The notes under the pieces were generated by a model. That model saw only the letters and a list, made by a program, of their open reading frames with translations. It searched no databases and was not told the origin of the DNA. DNA of 64,000 nt from the NCBI RefSeq assembly GCF_051857535.1, contig NZ_JBPZGY010000003.1, forward strand, positions 62,001 through 126,000, written 5' to 3'. The position numbers were made by a program, and so were the translations under genes. Each line of letters starts with the position of its first letter. Position 1 is the first letter of the stretch. Below are positions 33,134-41,207 of this stretch, piece after piece. The stretch comes from Roseateles_B sp051857535. Its GTDB lineage: Bacteria; Pseudomonadota; Gammaproteobacteria; Burkholderiales; Burkholderiaceae_C.

Positions 33134-34093
33134 TCAGGCTGCCGGCTTGTCCAGCCAGACGCCTATGCCCTGGGCATTGAGTTCAATGTCCATGGCGAGC
33201 AGCGCCAGCTGCCGCTCGGGCGGCAGGGGGCAGCCATGCGCGGCCAGGGAGCGCAGATAGAGGTCGGACAGCGCGGCCTTCAGGGCCTCATGGCGGTTCT
33301 CGGCGCCGTGAAGGGCCTGGCTCAGCGCCACGGTTTCGTCCAGCAACTCCAGCAGCCGCAGGTGCATCGCGCTCACCTCCGCTGCGCTGTGACCGATGCG
33401 CCCGAAGTGCGTCAGCAGCATGCCCTGGGGCTGCAGATCCAGCATGCGCTGCATGGACTGCTTCAGGGCGGGCGGGTCGAACTGCACAGGCGTGCTGGTG
33501 GGAAAGAGCCAGGGACGGCCGTCCACGTCGAATTCACGGTAGGACAGGCCAAAGGTGTCACCGGTGAACCAGCAGCCGCTTTGCGCATCGAAGAGGCAGT
33601 GGTGGTGGCGGGCATGGCCCGGCGTGTCGATCAGCAGCAGCTCGCGGCTGCCCACGCGCAGGCGCTGACCGTCCTCACTGGCCTCGGCGCGCTCGGCGGG
33701 CACGGCTTGCAACTGGCCGTAGGAACGCAGCATCTCCTGCTCGCCATACACGGCCAGGGCGCCGGCCCACAGGGCGCGCGGGTCCACCAGATGACGCAGT
33801 CCGCGCGGATGGGCCAGCAGGCGGGCCTGGGGCAGGGACTGCATCAGCAGACCGACGCCACCGGCGTGGTCCAGGTGCACATGGGTGGGAATCACCCAGT
33901 CCACGGCCTCGGGCGCCAGGCCCAGGTGGGCGAGGGCACCCAGCAGGCGCGGCACGGCATGGTTGGTGCCGGTGTCGACGAAGGCGGCGCGCCCCTGGTC
34001 GACGATGAGATAGGCGGCATCGAAGTCGTCGCGCTGGAAGGCGGTGTCGATGCGGTACAGGCCTGGACCCAAGGACAGCAGATACGGTGGCAT
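33134..34093 (-). CDS. MBL-fold metallohydrolase
   Basis: 319 residues. The metal-binding THVHLDH (His71, His73, Asp75, His76) is followed by further ligands in DTPGHARHHHCLF and FTGDTFGLSYREF. The domain is complete; the C-terminal third is helical. Family enzymes include glyoxalase II-like thioesterases, lactonases and persulfide dioxygenases; I cannot choose. It is convergent with ntrC (4 bp between stops) and divergent from the deformylase gene. Confidence 0.85.
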   Translation of the reverse strand: MPPYLLSLGPGLYRIDTAFQRDDFDAAYLIVDQGRAAFVDTGTNHAVPRLLGALAHLGLAPEAVDWVIPTHVHLDHAGGVGLLMQSLPQARLLAHPRGLRHLVDPRALWAGALAVYGEQEMLRSYGQLQAVPAERAEASEDGQRLRVGSRELLLIDTPGHARHHHCLFDAQSGCWFTGDTFGLSYREFDVDGRPWLFPTSTPVQFDPPALKQSMQRMLDLQPQGMLLTHFGRIGHSAAEVSAMHLRLLELLDETVALSQALHGAENRHEALKAALSDLYLRSLAAHGCPLPPERQLALLAMDIELNAQGIGVWLDKPAA

Positions 34094-34145
34094 GCAGGCT
34101 CCCTAAAATGGCCTGCAACGATAACTGATGCGTGAGGCGCGACCC

Positions 34146-34682
34146 ATGGCCGTGAGGGAATTGCTGAAGATGGGCGACGAGCGCCTGCTGCGTCAGGCAC
34201 AGCCGGTGCACGAGTTCCGCACCCCCGAACTCGACGCCCTGGTCCAGGACATGCTGGACACCATGAAAGCAGCCAATGGCGCCGGGCTGGCCGCGCCACA
34301 GATCGGCGTGGACCTGCAGCTGGTGATTTTCGGCTTCGAGCGCAATGAGCGTTATCCGGAGGCGCCGCCTGTGCCCATGACCGTGCTGATCAACCCTGTC
34401 ATCGTCCCCCTGGGCGACGAGGAAGAGGAGGGCTGGGAGGGATGCCTCTCGGTGCCGGGCTTGCGGGGCGTGGTGCCGCGCTGGCGGCGCATCCGATACA
34501 GCGGCTTCGACGCGCAGGGCCTGCCCATCGAGCGCGAGGCCGAAGGTTTCCATGCCCGCGTGGTCCAGCATGAATGCGACCACCTGATAGGCCGGCTCTA
34601 CCCTTCGCGCATCCGGGACTTCAGCCGCTTCGGCTATACCTCGGTGTTGTTTCCGGGCCTGGACCCCGGCAGTGACGACTGA
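34146..34682 (+). CDS. def: peptide deformylase
   Basis: 178 residues from ATG 34146 (MAVRELLKMGDERLL is the usual opening); an in-frame ATG at 34128 is possible. All three deformylase motifs are present: GAGLAAPQIG (45-54), EGCLSVPG with metal ligand Cys100, and QHECDHL. It removes the formyl group from new proteins. Only the deformylase is here, not paired with fmt, so it may be a second copy. Confidence 0.95.
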   Translation: MAVRELLKMGDERLLRQAQPVHEFRTPELDALVQDMLDTMKAANGAGLAAPQIGVDLQLVIFGFERNERYPEAPPVPMTVLINPVIVPLGDEEEEGWEGCLSVPGLRGVVPRWRRIRYSGFDAQGLPIEREAEGFHARVVQHECDHLIGRLYPSRIRDFSRFGYTSVLFPGLDPGSDD

Positions 34683-34783
34683 CCCTGTCCGGGCAGCGGG
34701 GCGCCCATCGCCCACTTGTTACATCCACCCGGTCATCGTGCGGGCCGTTTGCTGCGTTGGGCCGTCAGCCGAGGAGATCCTCC

Positions 34784-36886
34784 ATGACGACGAGACACTT
34801 GCCGCGCACATCCCTGCTGCGCCCCCTGTCCAGTGCTTTTGCCAGCGCCTTGCTGCTGGCAGCGAGCCTCTGGGCCCTGCCTGCACACGCGGAGGACCCG
34901 CCCACGCGCGCAGCCCGCGTGGCACAAACGCAGGGCACAGCCTGGGTCTTCGATGCCGAGACCAAGGACTGGCAACGCCTCATGCCCAACCAGACCCTGG
35001 GCGAGGGGGACCGCATCCGCACCGAACGTGATGGCCGCCTGGCCCTGCGCGTGGGCTCGACCAGCCTCTGGCTGGACGATTCCGCCGATCTGGAGCTGAG
35101 CCGCCTCGACGAAGACCACCTCGAGCTGCTGCTTGCCCGCGGCCAGCTGGGCCTGCGCCTGCGCAACGCCGAGGCGGTGCGCGAGCTGCAGGTTCGTACG
35201 CGCGAGGGCCGCTTCTTCTTCGAGCGCAAGGGCCTGTACCGCGTGGACCAACTGGACCGCGGCAGCCGCGCCTTCAACTGGGAGGGAGAACTCCGCTTCG
35301 AGGCCCGCGCGCCCGGCACGCCGCCCGTGTGGCTGCAGCCCAATGAGCAGGCCGAGTTCTGGTGGGGCGATGGCCCGCGGGTCGAGCGCCAGGTGCTGGA
35401 GCGCGACCGCTTTGCCGATTGGCTGCTGGGCATGAGCCGCAGCGAGGGTGAGCTGCCGGCCTATCGCTATGTTTCTCCGGAGATGACGGGGGCGGAGGAC
35501 CTCGACCGCTACGGCCGCTGGGAGCAGGCCGAGGAGTACGGCACCGTCTGGATTCCGCAGCAGGTGGCGCCGGACTGGGCGCCTTATCGCTACGGTCGCT
35601 GGGTCTGGACCCGGCATTGGGGCTGGTCCTGGGTGGACGACGCCCCCTGGGGCTTTGCGCCCTTCCACTATGGCCGTTGGGTCATGGTGCGCGAGCGCTG
35701 GTGCTGGGTGCCTGGGCGCTACGTGCCGCGCCCGGCCTATGCGCCGGCCCTGGTGGCCTGGGTGGGTGGGCCGGTCGTCAGCGTGGGCATCAGCATAGGC
35801 TCGCGCCCGCCGCCGCCGCGCTATGGCTGGTATCCGCTGGCGCCGCGCGAGGTCTATGTGCCCAGCTATCACCACAGTCCGCACTATGGCCAGCGCATCA
35901 ACCGCGAGCATGACCCGGTGACAGTGGTGAACCGGGGCTCGGCCCTGCCGCCGCCGCGCAGCAATCGCGAGGTGCGGGGTGCAGTGAGCATTTGGAGCGA
36001 CACGGCGGCGCGCGTCGTGGCCAACACCGACACCAATGTGCCCTTGCGTGTCCTGCCCCAGGCCCCCAGCCGCCAGGAATGGCGCCCCCAGGAAGCCCGT
36101 GGCGATGCGGGCTTGCCTCTGCGCAGCTTGGCGCCGCAGGTGCCCGGCGTGCCGGCTCCCGTGCAGGCCCTGCCGGCGCAGCCTGGGCATCCGGCCGCAC
36201 AGGACCCGGTGCCTGTGCGTCGCGACAATCCCCGCGGGCGCGGCGATCGGGAAGACGGCGGCGTGCCCCTGCGCCCGCTGCCCCAGCCCCAGCCCCAGCC
36301 CCAGCCCCAGCCCCAGGTGACCCCGCCCGCGGTGTCGCCGCCGGTCCTGCCGCAGGCTCAGCCGACGGCCCCTCCCTCGGTGACGCCGCCCGCCGCTGCG
36401 CCCATCCCGTCGCGAGCCCGCGAGGATGGCCCGCCTCTGCGTCGCCTGCCCGAGCCGCCGGTGCGCCAGGAGAGCCGTGACTCCTCGGCCCTGCCGCAAG
36501 CCTTGCCGGATCGTGGTGTGCCGGAGCGCATGGAGCGGGAGCGCCAGGATCGTGAGCGCATGGCCGAGCGCGAGCGCCAGGAACGGCAGGACCGCCAGGA
36601 CCGTATCGATCGCCAGGAGCGCCAGCAGCGCTTCGAGCAGCAGCAGCGCGAGCAGATGCAGCGCGACCAACAGCAGCGCGAGCAGATCCAACGCGAGCAG
36701 CAGCGCGAGGTGCCCATGCGCCAGATCCAGCCCGAGCGGGCGCGCGAACCCGTTCGTGCACAGGAGCCGCCGCGGGTAGAGCCGCCGCGGGTGGCGCAGC
36801 CCCAGCGCCAGGAGGAATCGCGCCCGGTACGTCCGGTTCAGCAGGACAACGTGCCCCGCAAGGGTCGGCAGGACGAGCAGCGCTGA
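34784..36886 (+). CDS. secreted FecR-domain / DUF6600-like Trp-rich surface protein
   Basis: 700 residues from ATG 34784 behind GAGGAG. A signal peptide ends near AHA (about residue 37). Residues about 45-180 look like a FecR domain. A Trp/Tyr-rich zone of repeated YGRW motifs (about 230-390: YGRWEQAEEYGTVW, YGRWVWTRHWGWSW, YGRWVMVRERWCWV) fits DUF6600. The C-terminal half is low complexity: six Pro-Gln pairs, then a long Arg/Gln/Glu-rich coiled region. It is probably exported and associated with the cell envelope. No function is known. The next gene is on the opposite strand. Confidence 0.8.
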   Translation: MTTRHLPRTSLLRPLSSAFASALLLAASLWALPAHAEDPPTRAARVAQTQGTAWVFDAETKDWQRLMPNQTLGEGDRIRTERDGRLALRVGSTSLWLDDSADLELSRLDEDHLELLLARGQLGLRLRNAEAVRELQVRTREGRFFFERKGLYRVDQLDRGSRAFNWEGELRFEARAPGTPPVWLQPNEQAEFWWGDGPRVERQVLERDRFADWLLGMSRSEGELPAYRYVSPEMTGAEDLDRYGRWEQAEEYGTVWIPQQVAPDWAPYRYGRWVWTRHWGWSWVDDAPWGFAPFHYGRWVMVRERWCWVPGRYVPRPAYAPALVAWVGGPVVSVGISIGSRPPPPRYGWYPLAPREVYVPSYHHSPHYGQRINREHDPVTVVNRGSALPPPRSNREVRGAVSIWSDTAARVVANTDTNVPLRVLPQAPSRQEWRPQEARGDAGLPLRSLAPQVPGVPAPVQALPAQPGHPAAQDPVPVRRDNPRGRGDREDGGVPLRPLPQPQPQPQPQPQVTPPAVSPPVLPQAQPTAPPSVTPPAAAPIPSRAREDGPPLRRLPEPPVRQESRDSSALPQALPDRGVPERMERERQDRERMAERERQERQDRQDRIDRQERQQRFEQQQREQMQRDQQQREQIQREQQREVPMRQIQPERAREPVRAQEPPRVEPPRVAQPQRQEESRPVRPVQQDNVPRKGRQDEQR
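36281..36316 (+). repeat. in-frame CCCCAG microsatellite, six copies
   Basis: Six perfect CCCCAG hexamers within the FecR/DUF6600-like gene encode alternating Pro-Gln. Slippage would add or remove whole dipeptides without a frameshift, so length variation in this linker between strains is likely. Confidence 0.85.
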
Positions 36887-36905
36887 TCCGTCCGCTCAGC
36901 GGCGT

Positions 36906-37538
36906 TCACAGCAGGGGGGCGAGCCCTTTCCAGACCTGCTCCAGCATCAGCGGGTGGGCCTTGGCCAGGGGATGGATGCGATCGGGCTGAAACCAGGCTT
37001 CGGCATCCGGCCGGTCGGCCACGCCTGCCAGCAGGAAGGGCACCAGGCCGACTTTCTCCTCCCGGGCGACGGTCTCGAAGCTGGCCGCGAACTCGCGGCC
37101 GTAGGCGGCGCCATAGTTCGCTGGCATCTGCATGCCCACCAGCAGCACCCGGGCGCCGACTCTGCGAGCTTGCTGGACCATGGCACGCAGGTTGTCGCGC
37201 GTCATGGCCAGCGGCAGACCGCGCAGCGCATCGTTGCCGCCCAGCTCGATGACCAGGTGGCTGGGCTGCTCCTTCTTCAGCAGGGCCGGCAGGCGGGAGC
37301 GGCCGCCGGAAGTGGTGTCGCCGCTGATGCTGGCATTGACCACCTCGATCTCGCGCTTCTCCGACTTCAGCCTGGCTTCCAGCAAGGCGACCCAGCCGCT
37401 GCCGCGCGCGAGGCCATATTCCGCAGACAGGCTGTCGCCCAGCACCAGGATCTTGCGCTTCGTCGCGCGCGCCAGCCCTGGTGCCAACAGCAGGCCCAGG
37501 CTCAGGCTACAGTGGGCCATCCACATCCGGCGTTGCAT
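36906..37538 (-). CDS. tesA: TesA-like SGNH arylesterase / lysophospholipase
   Basis: 210 residues from ATG 37538 with AGGAG 4 bases upstream. A signal sequence (about 1-25) precedes KILVLGDSLSAEYGL, whose Ser36 is the nucleophile. The further SGNH blocks are SGDTTSGG, ELGGNDALRG and the Asp-x-x-His end in QPDRIHPLA. A periplasmic esterase/thioesterase. It is head-to-head with an ABC ATPase gene, only 10 bp between start codons, the same arrangement as tesA and ybbA in many proteobacteria. Confidence 0.92.
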   Translation of the reverse strand: MQRRMWMAHCSLSLGLLLAPGLARATKRKILVLGDSLSAEYGLARGSGWVALLEARLKSEKREIEVVNASISGDTTSGGRSRLPALLKKEQPSHLVIELGGNDALRGLPLAMTRDNLRAMVQQARRVGARVLLVGMQMPANYGAAYGREFAASFETVAREEKVGLVPFLLAGVADRPDAEAWFQPDRIHPLAKAHPLMLEQVWKGLAPLL

Positions 37539-37548
37539 CGCTCTCCTC

Positions 37549-38217
37549 ATGTCTGTATCCATCCTCGAAGTCGAACACCTGGGCAAGACTGTCCGCGATG
37601 CCACCGGCGAGCTGCAGATTCTGCATGACATCAGCTTCAGCCTGCAGGCCCGGGAGTCCGTGGCCATCGTCGGGGCATCGGGCTCCGGCAAGAGCACGCT
37701 GCTGGCCCTGCTGGCCGGCCTGGACACGCCCAGCCAGGGCACAGTGCGCCTGCAGGGGCAGGATCTCTATGCACTGGACGAGGACGCACGCGCGGCCCTG
37801 CGTGCGGCCCATGTGGGCTTCGTGTTCCAGAACTTCCAGCTGCTGTCCAACCTGACGGCCCTGGAGAACGTGATGCTGCCGCTGGAGCTGCGCGGCGACC
37901 GCGAGGCCCGGGGCCAGGCGCAGGCCATGCTGGAGCGCGTCGGCCTGGGGCAGCGGCTCTATCACTATCCCCGCGTGCTCTCGGGCGGAGAGCAGCAGCG
38001 CGTGGCCCTGGCCCGCGCCTTCGTGCAGCGCCCGGCTCTGCTGCTGGCCGACGAGCCCACCGGCAGCCTGGACTTCGCCACCGGCGCCCAGGTGATGGCG
38101 CTGATGTTCGAGCTCAACCGTGAGGCGGGGACGACGCTGGTGATGGTCACGCATGACCTGGCGATTGCGGAGCGCTGCGAGCGGCAGCTTCGAATCGAAG
38201 CAGGCCGGCTGGCGTGA
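37549..38217 (+). CDS. YbbA-like ABC transporter ATPase
   Basis: 222 residues (LolD/MacB-type size). Walker A GASGSGKS at 42-49, signature LSGGEQQRVALARA, and Walker B LLLADEPTGSLD are all intact. I see no ribosome site in the 10-bp gap or just inside tesA, so the start is tentative. The permease that normally follows ybbA is absent: the next gene is on the opposite strand and unrelated. The ATPase must pair with a permease elsewhere or be a remnant. Confidence 0.85.
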   Translation: MSVSILEVEHLGKTVRDATGELQILHDISFSLQARESVAIVGASGSGKSTLLALLAGLDTPSQGTVRLQGQDLYALDEDARAALRAAHVGFVFQNFQLLSNLTALENVMLPLELRGDREARGQAQAMLERVGLGQRLYHYPRVLSGGEQQRVALARAFVQRPALLLADEPTGSLDFATGAQVMALMFELNREAGTTLVMVTHDLAIAERCERQLRIEAGRLA

Positions 38218-38230
38218 CCTCCTCTGCTGG

Positions 38231-38764
38231 CTAGTGGGTCAGTACTGCTTCCGCTCTCATCCATTCAAGAAACGCTGCGACGACGGCGACGAAGGTGGTC
38301 GCGTCCACGTGCGCACCAATGGGCTCGGACGCCAACTCCGTGAACAGTATCCGGACCTGACCGTTCGACAGGGCAATGAAGGACGTGAATCGGTCAAACG
38401 ATTCGCCACCGTTGGTGAGGAATTCGAACCTGCGGTACTGCTGTGCATCGGCAAGTACCTCGGCATGGGGACCGTCGCATGGGCCGTAGAGTACCTGCCT
38501 GAGCAGCCTGTGCAGCTCGGCATCGGTCAGGCGCTCGAACGCTGGCGCCTGCAGGTCCGGGAGTCGATCCATCACGTCCTGCAGTTGGCCGGCGGTGACG
38601 TTGAGCATGCAGGCGGGTTCATCGAAGTTTCCAAGCCTCAAACCGCTGACCCACAGGCACATTCGCCCGAAGACCCACCCGTTCTCATTGGGGATGGGCT
38701 CATGGACGCATTCGAGGGCGAAGACGGAAGGGGCGCCGAACTGCTTGATGGATAACGTGTTCAA
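38231..38764 (-). CDS. hypothetical protein resembling Imm42-type immunity proteins
   Basis: 177 residues from a TTG at 38764; no ATG is available near the N-terminus. The phrases ENGWVFGRMCLWVSGLRLGNFDEPACMLNV and a C-terminal aromatic/hydrophobic end recall the Imm42 immunity family of polymorphic toxin systems, a weak recognition by eye. Base composition is visibly poorer in GC than either neighbour, and codon use is less biased, suggesting horizontal acquisition. No toxin gene is adjacent. It could equally be an unrelated orphan. Confidence 0.5.
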   Translation of the reverse strand: MNTLSIKQFGAPSVFALECVHEPIPNENGWVFGRMCLWVSGLRLGNFDEPACMLNVTAGQLQDVMDRLPDLQAPAFERLTDAELHRLLRQVLYGPCDGPHAEVLADAQQYRRFEFLTNGGESFDRFTSFIALSNGQVRILFTELASEPIGAHVDATTFVAVVAAFLEWMRAEAVLTH

Positions 38765-38826
38765 TCTGTGCTCGTGCTAGTCGGCATGAGGCCGGCACAT
38801 GGCAGGCGCGCGGCGGCCGAGCCCAT

Positions 38827-38852
38827 GAAAAAACCCGGCACCAGGCCGGGTT
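38827..38852 (-). terminator. rho-independent terminator of the PPIase gene
   Basis: AACCCGGC at 38832-38839 pairs with GCCGGGTT at 38845-38852 around a 5-base loop. Read on the minus strand the hairpin is followed by a T run (A run at 38828-38833 on the plus strand). It lies 40 bp past the PPIase stop. Confidence 0.85.
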
Positions 38853-38892
38853 CTTCAGGGAGCCACGGCGTGGCTCGTCTGGGCACGCAAGC

Positions 38893-39699
38893 TCACTGGG
38901 CGAACTTGTAGTCGGTCTTGGCCTTGCTCACCAGCTCGCGCTGGAACTCGCCCATCTTCTGTTGCTCGATGCGCTGCTTGATCTGAGCCTTGACGTCGTC
39001 GAAGGCCGGGAAGGTGGCTTCGCGGGTGTCTTCGAGCTTGATGATGTGATAGCCGAACTGCGACTTCACCGGCTCCTGGGTCATCTCACCCTTCTTCAGG
39101 GCGGTCATGGCCTTGGAGAACTCGGGCACGAAGTTGTTGGGATTGGCAAAGTCCAGGTCGCCGCCATTGGCCGCAGAGCCGGTGTCCTTGGAGTTCTTGG
39201 CCGCGAGGTCCTCGAACTTGGCGCCGCCGTTGAGCTGCTTGATCAGGGCCTTGGCCTCGTCTTCCTTCTCGACCAGGATGTGGCGGGCACGGTATTCCTG
39301 GCCGCTGTTGGCGGCCTTGAACTGCTCGTATTCCTTCTGGGCTTCCGCGTCGGTGACGGGGTTCTTCTTCTTGAAGTCTTCCATCAGGCCGCGGATCAGG
39401 ATCATCTGGCGAGCCAGTTCCATCTGGGTCTTGTAGTCGGCGCTGGCCGGGATGCCGCGCTTCTCGGCTTCCTGGATGAAGATCTCGCGGCGGACCACTT
39501 CGTCCTTGACCTGCGTCTCCAGCTCGGGGCTGCGGGGCTGGCCGTTCTTGGTGACCTGTTCGATCAGCTGGTCGACGCGAGCCTTGGGCACGGCCTTGCC
39601 GTTCACCGTTGCGACGTTCTGGGCACTGGCCGACAGGGGAGCCAGGGCTGCGGTCAGGGCCGCGATCGAGGCGGCGAGCACAATCTTCTTCATGGACAT
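38893..39699 (-). CDS. periplasmic parvulin-type peptidyl-prolyl isomerase
   Basis: 268 residues from ATG 39699, with AAAGG 4 bases before it; ATG 39693 is also possible. A signal peptide ends near SASA. An N-terminal SurA/PrsA-like helical region (about 27-125) is followed by the parvulin domain (about 135-235) with YRARHILVEKEDEAKALI, NSKDTGSAANGGDLDF and the closing QFGYHIIKLED. It probably helps fold outer-membrane or secreted proteins. It lies downstream of bolA and yciB on the same strand and ends in a clear terminator. Confidence 0.92.
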   Translation of the reverse strand: MSMKKIVLAASIAALTAALAPLSASAQNVATVNGKAVPKARVDQLIEQVTKNGQPRSPELETQVKDEVVRREIFIQEAEKRGIPASADYKTQMELARQMILIRGLMEDFKKKNPVTDAEAQKEYEQFKAANSGQEYRARHILVEKEDEAKALIKQLNGGAKFEDLAAKNSKDTGSAANGGDLDFANPNNFVPEFSKAMTALKKGEMTQEPVKSQFGYHIIKLEDTREATFPAFDDVKAQIKQRIEQQKMGEFQRELVSKAKTDYKFAQ

Positions 39700-39831
39700 T
39701 GGGCCTTTCAACAGACTCCACCGGCGATCACGCCACCGGTTCTATCAGTGATACACCGCGTTACGCGGCGAGGTTTGGATAAAAACAGACGCCCTCAGAA
39801 CCGTCAGGTCCGGGGCGCCATTCGGTGAGGC

Positions 39832-40119
39832 TCAGGGTTCTCCCGGAGCCTTCGCATCGATGACCAGGGCATGAATGCCCTGACGCATCAGCTCAGCCAT
39901 CAAATCATATACGAGCCGGTGGCGTGCGACCCTCGTGAGACCCCTGAAGCGCTCGCTGACGATGCGCACCGTGTAGTGGCCGCCTTCGCGCGCGCCAGCA
40001 TGGCCGGCATGCCTGGCGCTGTCGTCATGGACCTCCAGCAACTCAGGCTGCAGGCCTTCGCGCAGGCGCTGCTCGATCACGGCCATCGAGGCGCGGGGCT
40101 GGGGCGTCGTGCTGCTCAT
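39832..40119 (-). CDS. BolA family protein
   Basis: 95 residues starting at ATG 40119, which overlaps the yciB stop (ATGA). The BolA/YrbA fold is seen in MAVIEQRLREGLQPELLEVHDDSARHAGH and VSERFRGLTRVARHRLVYDLM. His residues in the DDSxxHAGH block are candidate iron-sulfur ligands with a monothiol glutaredoxin. It probably acts in iron-sulfur handling or stress morphology. Confidence 0.9.
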   Translation of the reverse strand: MSSTTPQPRASMAVIEQRLREGLQPELLEVHDDSARHAGHAGAREGGHYTVRIVSERFRGLTRVARHRLVYDLMAELMRQGIHALVIDAKAPGEP

Positions 40120-40775
40120 GGGCGGACTCCCTCTTCGGACGGACCTTCGGCGCCAGGCGTGGGTTCGATGATGTGGCGGCTCATGTAGATGCCCTGGCCC
40201 AGCGTGAAGAGCACGAAGAGCCCGGTGACACCGAAGACCTTGAAGTTGGCCCAGGTTGCCGTCGGGTAGTGAAAAGCTACGTAAAGGTTCAGGAAGCCCA
40301 GGGCGACGAAGAAGAGCACCGAGCCCCAGTTCATGCGCCGCCAGGCGAAGTCGGGCAGCTTGACGTCCTTTTCCATCATGCTGCGCAGCAGGTTCTTGCC
40401 GAACAGCAGATCGCTGAGCAGGAACACCAGGGCCATGCCCCAGTAGAGGCCGGTGGGCTTCCACTTGATGAAGGTCTCGTCGTGCAGCCAGACGGTCAGG
40501 CCGCCCAGGACCACGACCAGGCCCAGGCTGATCCACAGCATGAGGTCGATCTTGTGGCCTCGCAGCTTGGTGATCAGGGCCTGCGCCAGCGTGGCGACCA
40601 TCACCACCAGCGTGGCCAGCAGCACGGGCGCCTCCTCGGGCCCCACCGTGCCGCCGGACACCATGAAGCCGAAGTGCGAGGACGCGAAGGCCGCGGCGGC
40701 GGCCTTGTGCGACTCGGCGAACTTGAAGGTGCCGAAGAAGAGGATCAGCGGCAGGAAATCGAGCAGGAGCTTCAT
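40116..40775 (-). CDS. yciB: inner-membrane septation protein YciB/IspZ
   Basis: 219 residues starting MKLLLDFLPLILFFGTFKFA, the standard opening, with about five to six hydrophobic helices and the conserved KPTGLYWGMALVFLLSDLLFGKNLLRSMM. Linked in the literature to cell-envelope and septation functions. The central loop carries a non-typical insert (SSHFGFMVSGGTVGPEEAP) of a length often seen in Burkholderiales. Downstream bolA and upstream msrB lie on the same strand. Confidence 0.93.
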   Translation of the reverse strand: MKLLLDFLPLILFFGTFKFAESHKAAAAAFASSHFGFMVSGGTVGPEEAPVLLATLVVMVATLAQALITKLRGHKIDLMLWISLGLVVVLGGLTVWLHDETFIKWKPTGLYWGMALVFLLSDLLFGKNLLRSMMEKDVKLPDFAWRRMNWGSVLFFVALGFLNLYVAFHYPTATWANFKVFGVTGLFVLFTLGQGIYMSRHIIEPTPGAEGPSEEGVRP

Positions 40776-40799
40776 GGAGGGTGTGTCAGCGCCTGAGGC

Positions 40800-41207
40800 T
40801 CAGGCATCGGGCGCGAAGTCTATCGCGGCCGAGTTGATGCAGAAGCGTTCGCCAGTCGGCGCCGGGCCGTCAGGGAAAACATGGCCCAGGTGGGCGCCGC
40901 ATTGCCGGCAGCGCACCTCCACCCGCACCATGCCGTGGCTGCGGTCCTCCACGCGCTCGACCACGTCGGCATTCACCGGCGCCCAGTAGCTGGGCCAGCC
41001 GCAGCCGGCGTCGAACTTGGTCTGTGCCTCGAAGAGCCGCGTGCCGCAGCAGACGCAGTCGTAGTGGCCTCGCTCCCAGTGGTCCCAGTACTGGCCGGTG
41101 AAGGCGCGCTCGGTGGCGGCGTGGCGGGTCACCTGGTACTGCGTGTCGTCGAGTTGGGCGCGCCAGTCGGCGTTGCTCTTCTGGATGGGGTAGGGCTTGT
41201 TGCTCAT
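40800..41207 (-). CDS. msrB: peptide methionine-(R)-S-oxide reductase MsrB
   Basis: 135 residues. The zinc is held by Cys51/Cys54 (CVCC) and Cys100/Cys103 (CRQC). The catalytic Cys123 is in RFCIN, and Cys69 in DAGCGWPS is the likely recycling cysteine. It repairs oxidised methionine in proteins. Its ATG overlaps the selO stop (ATGA), so the two redox-linked proteins are translationally coupled. Confidence 0.96.
   Translation of the reverse strand: MSNKPYPIQKSNADWRAQLDDTQYQVTRHAATERAFTGQYWDHWERGHYDCVCCGTRLFEAQTKFDAGCGWPSYWAPVNADVVERVEDRSHGMVRVEVRCRQCGAHLGHVFPDGPAPTGERFCINSAAIDFAPDA

Noticed and set aside
37132..37548. N-terminal extension of the ABC ATPase
   Set aside because: It is antisense to tesA and unlike any ABC protein; the domain begins at MSVSILEVEHLG.
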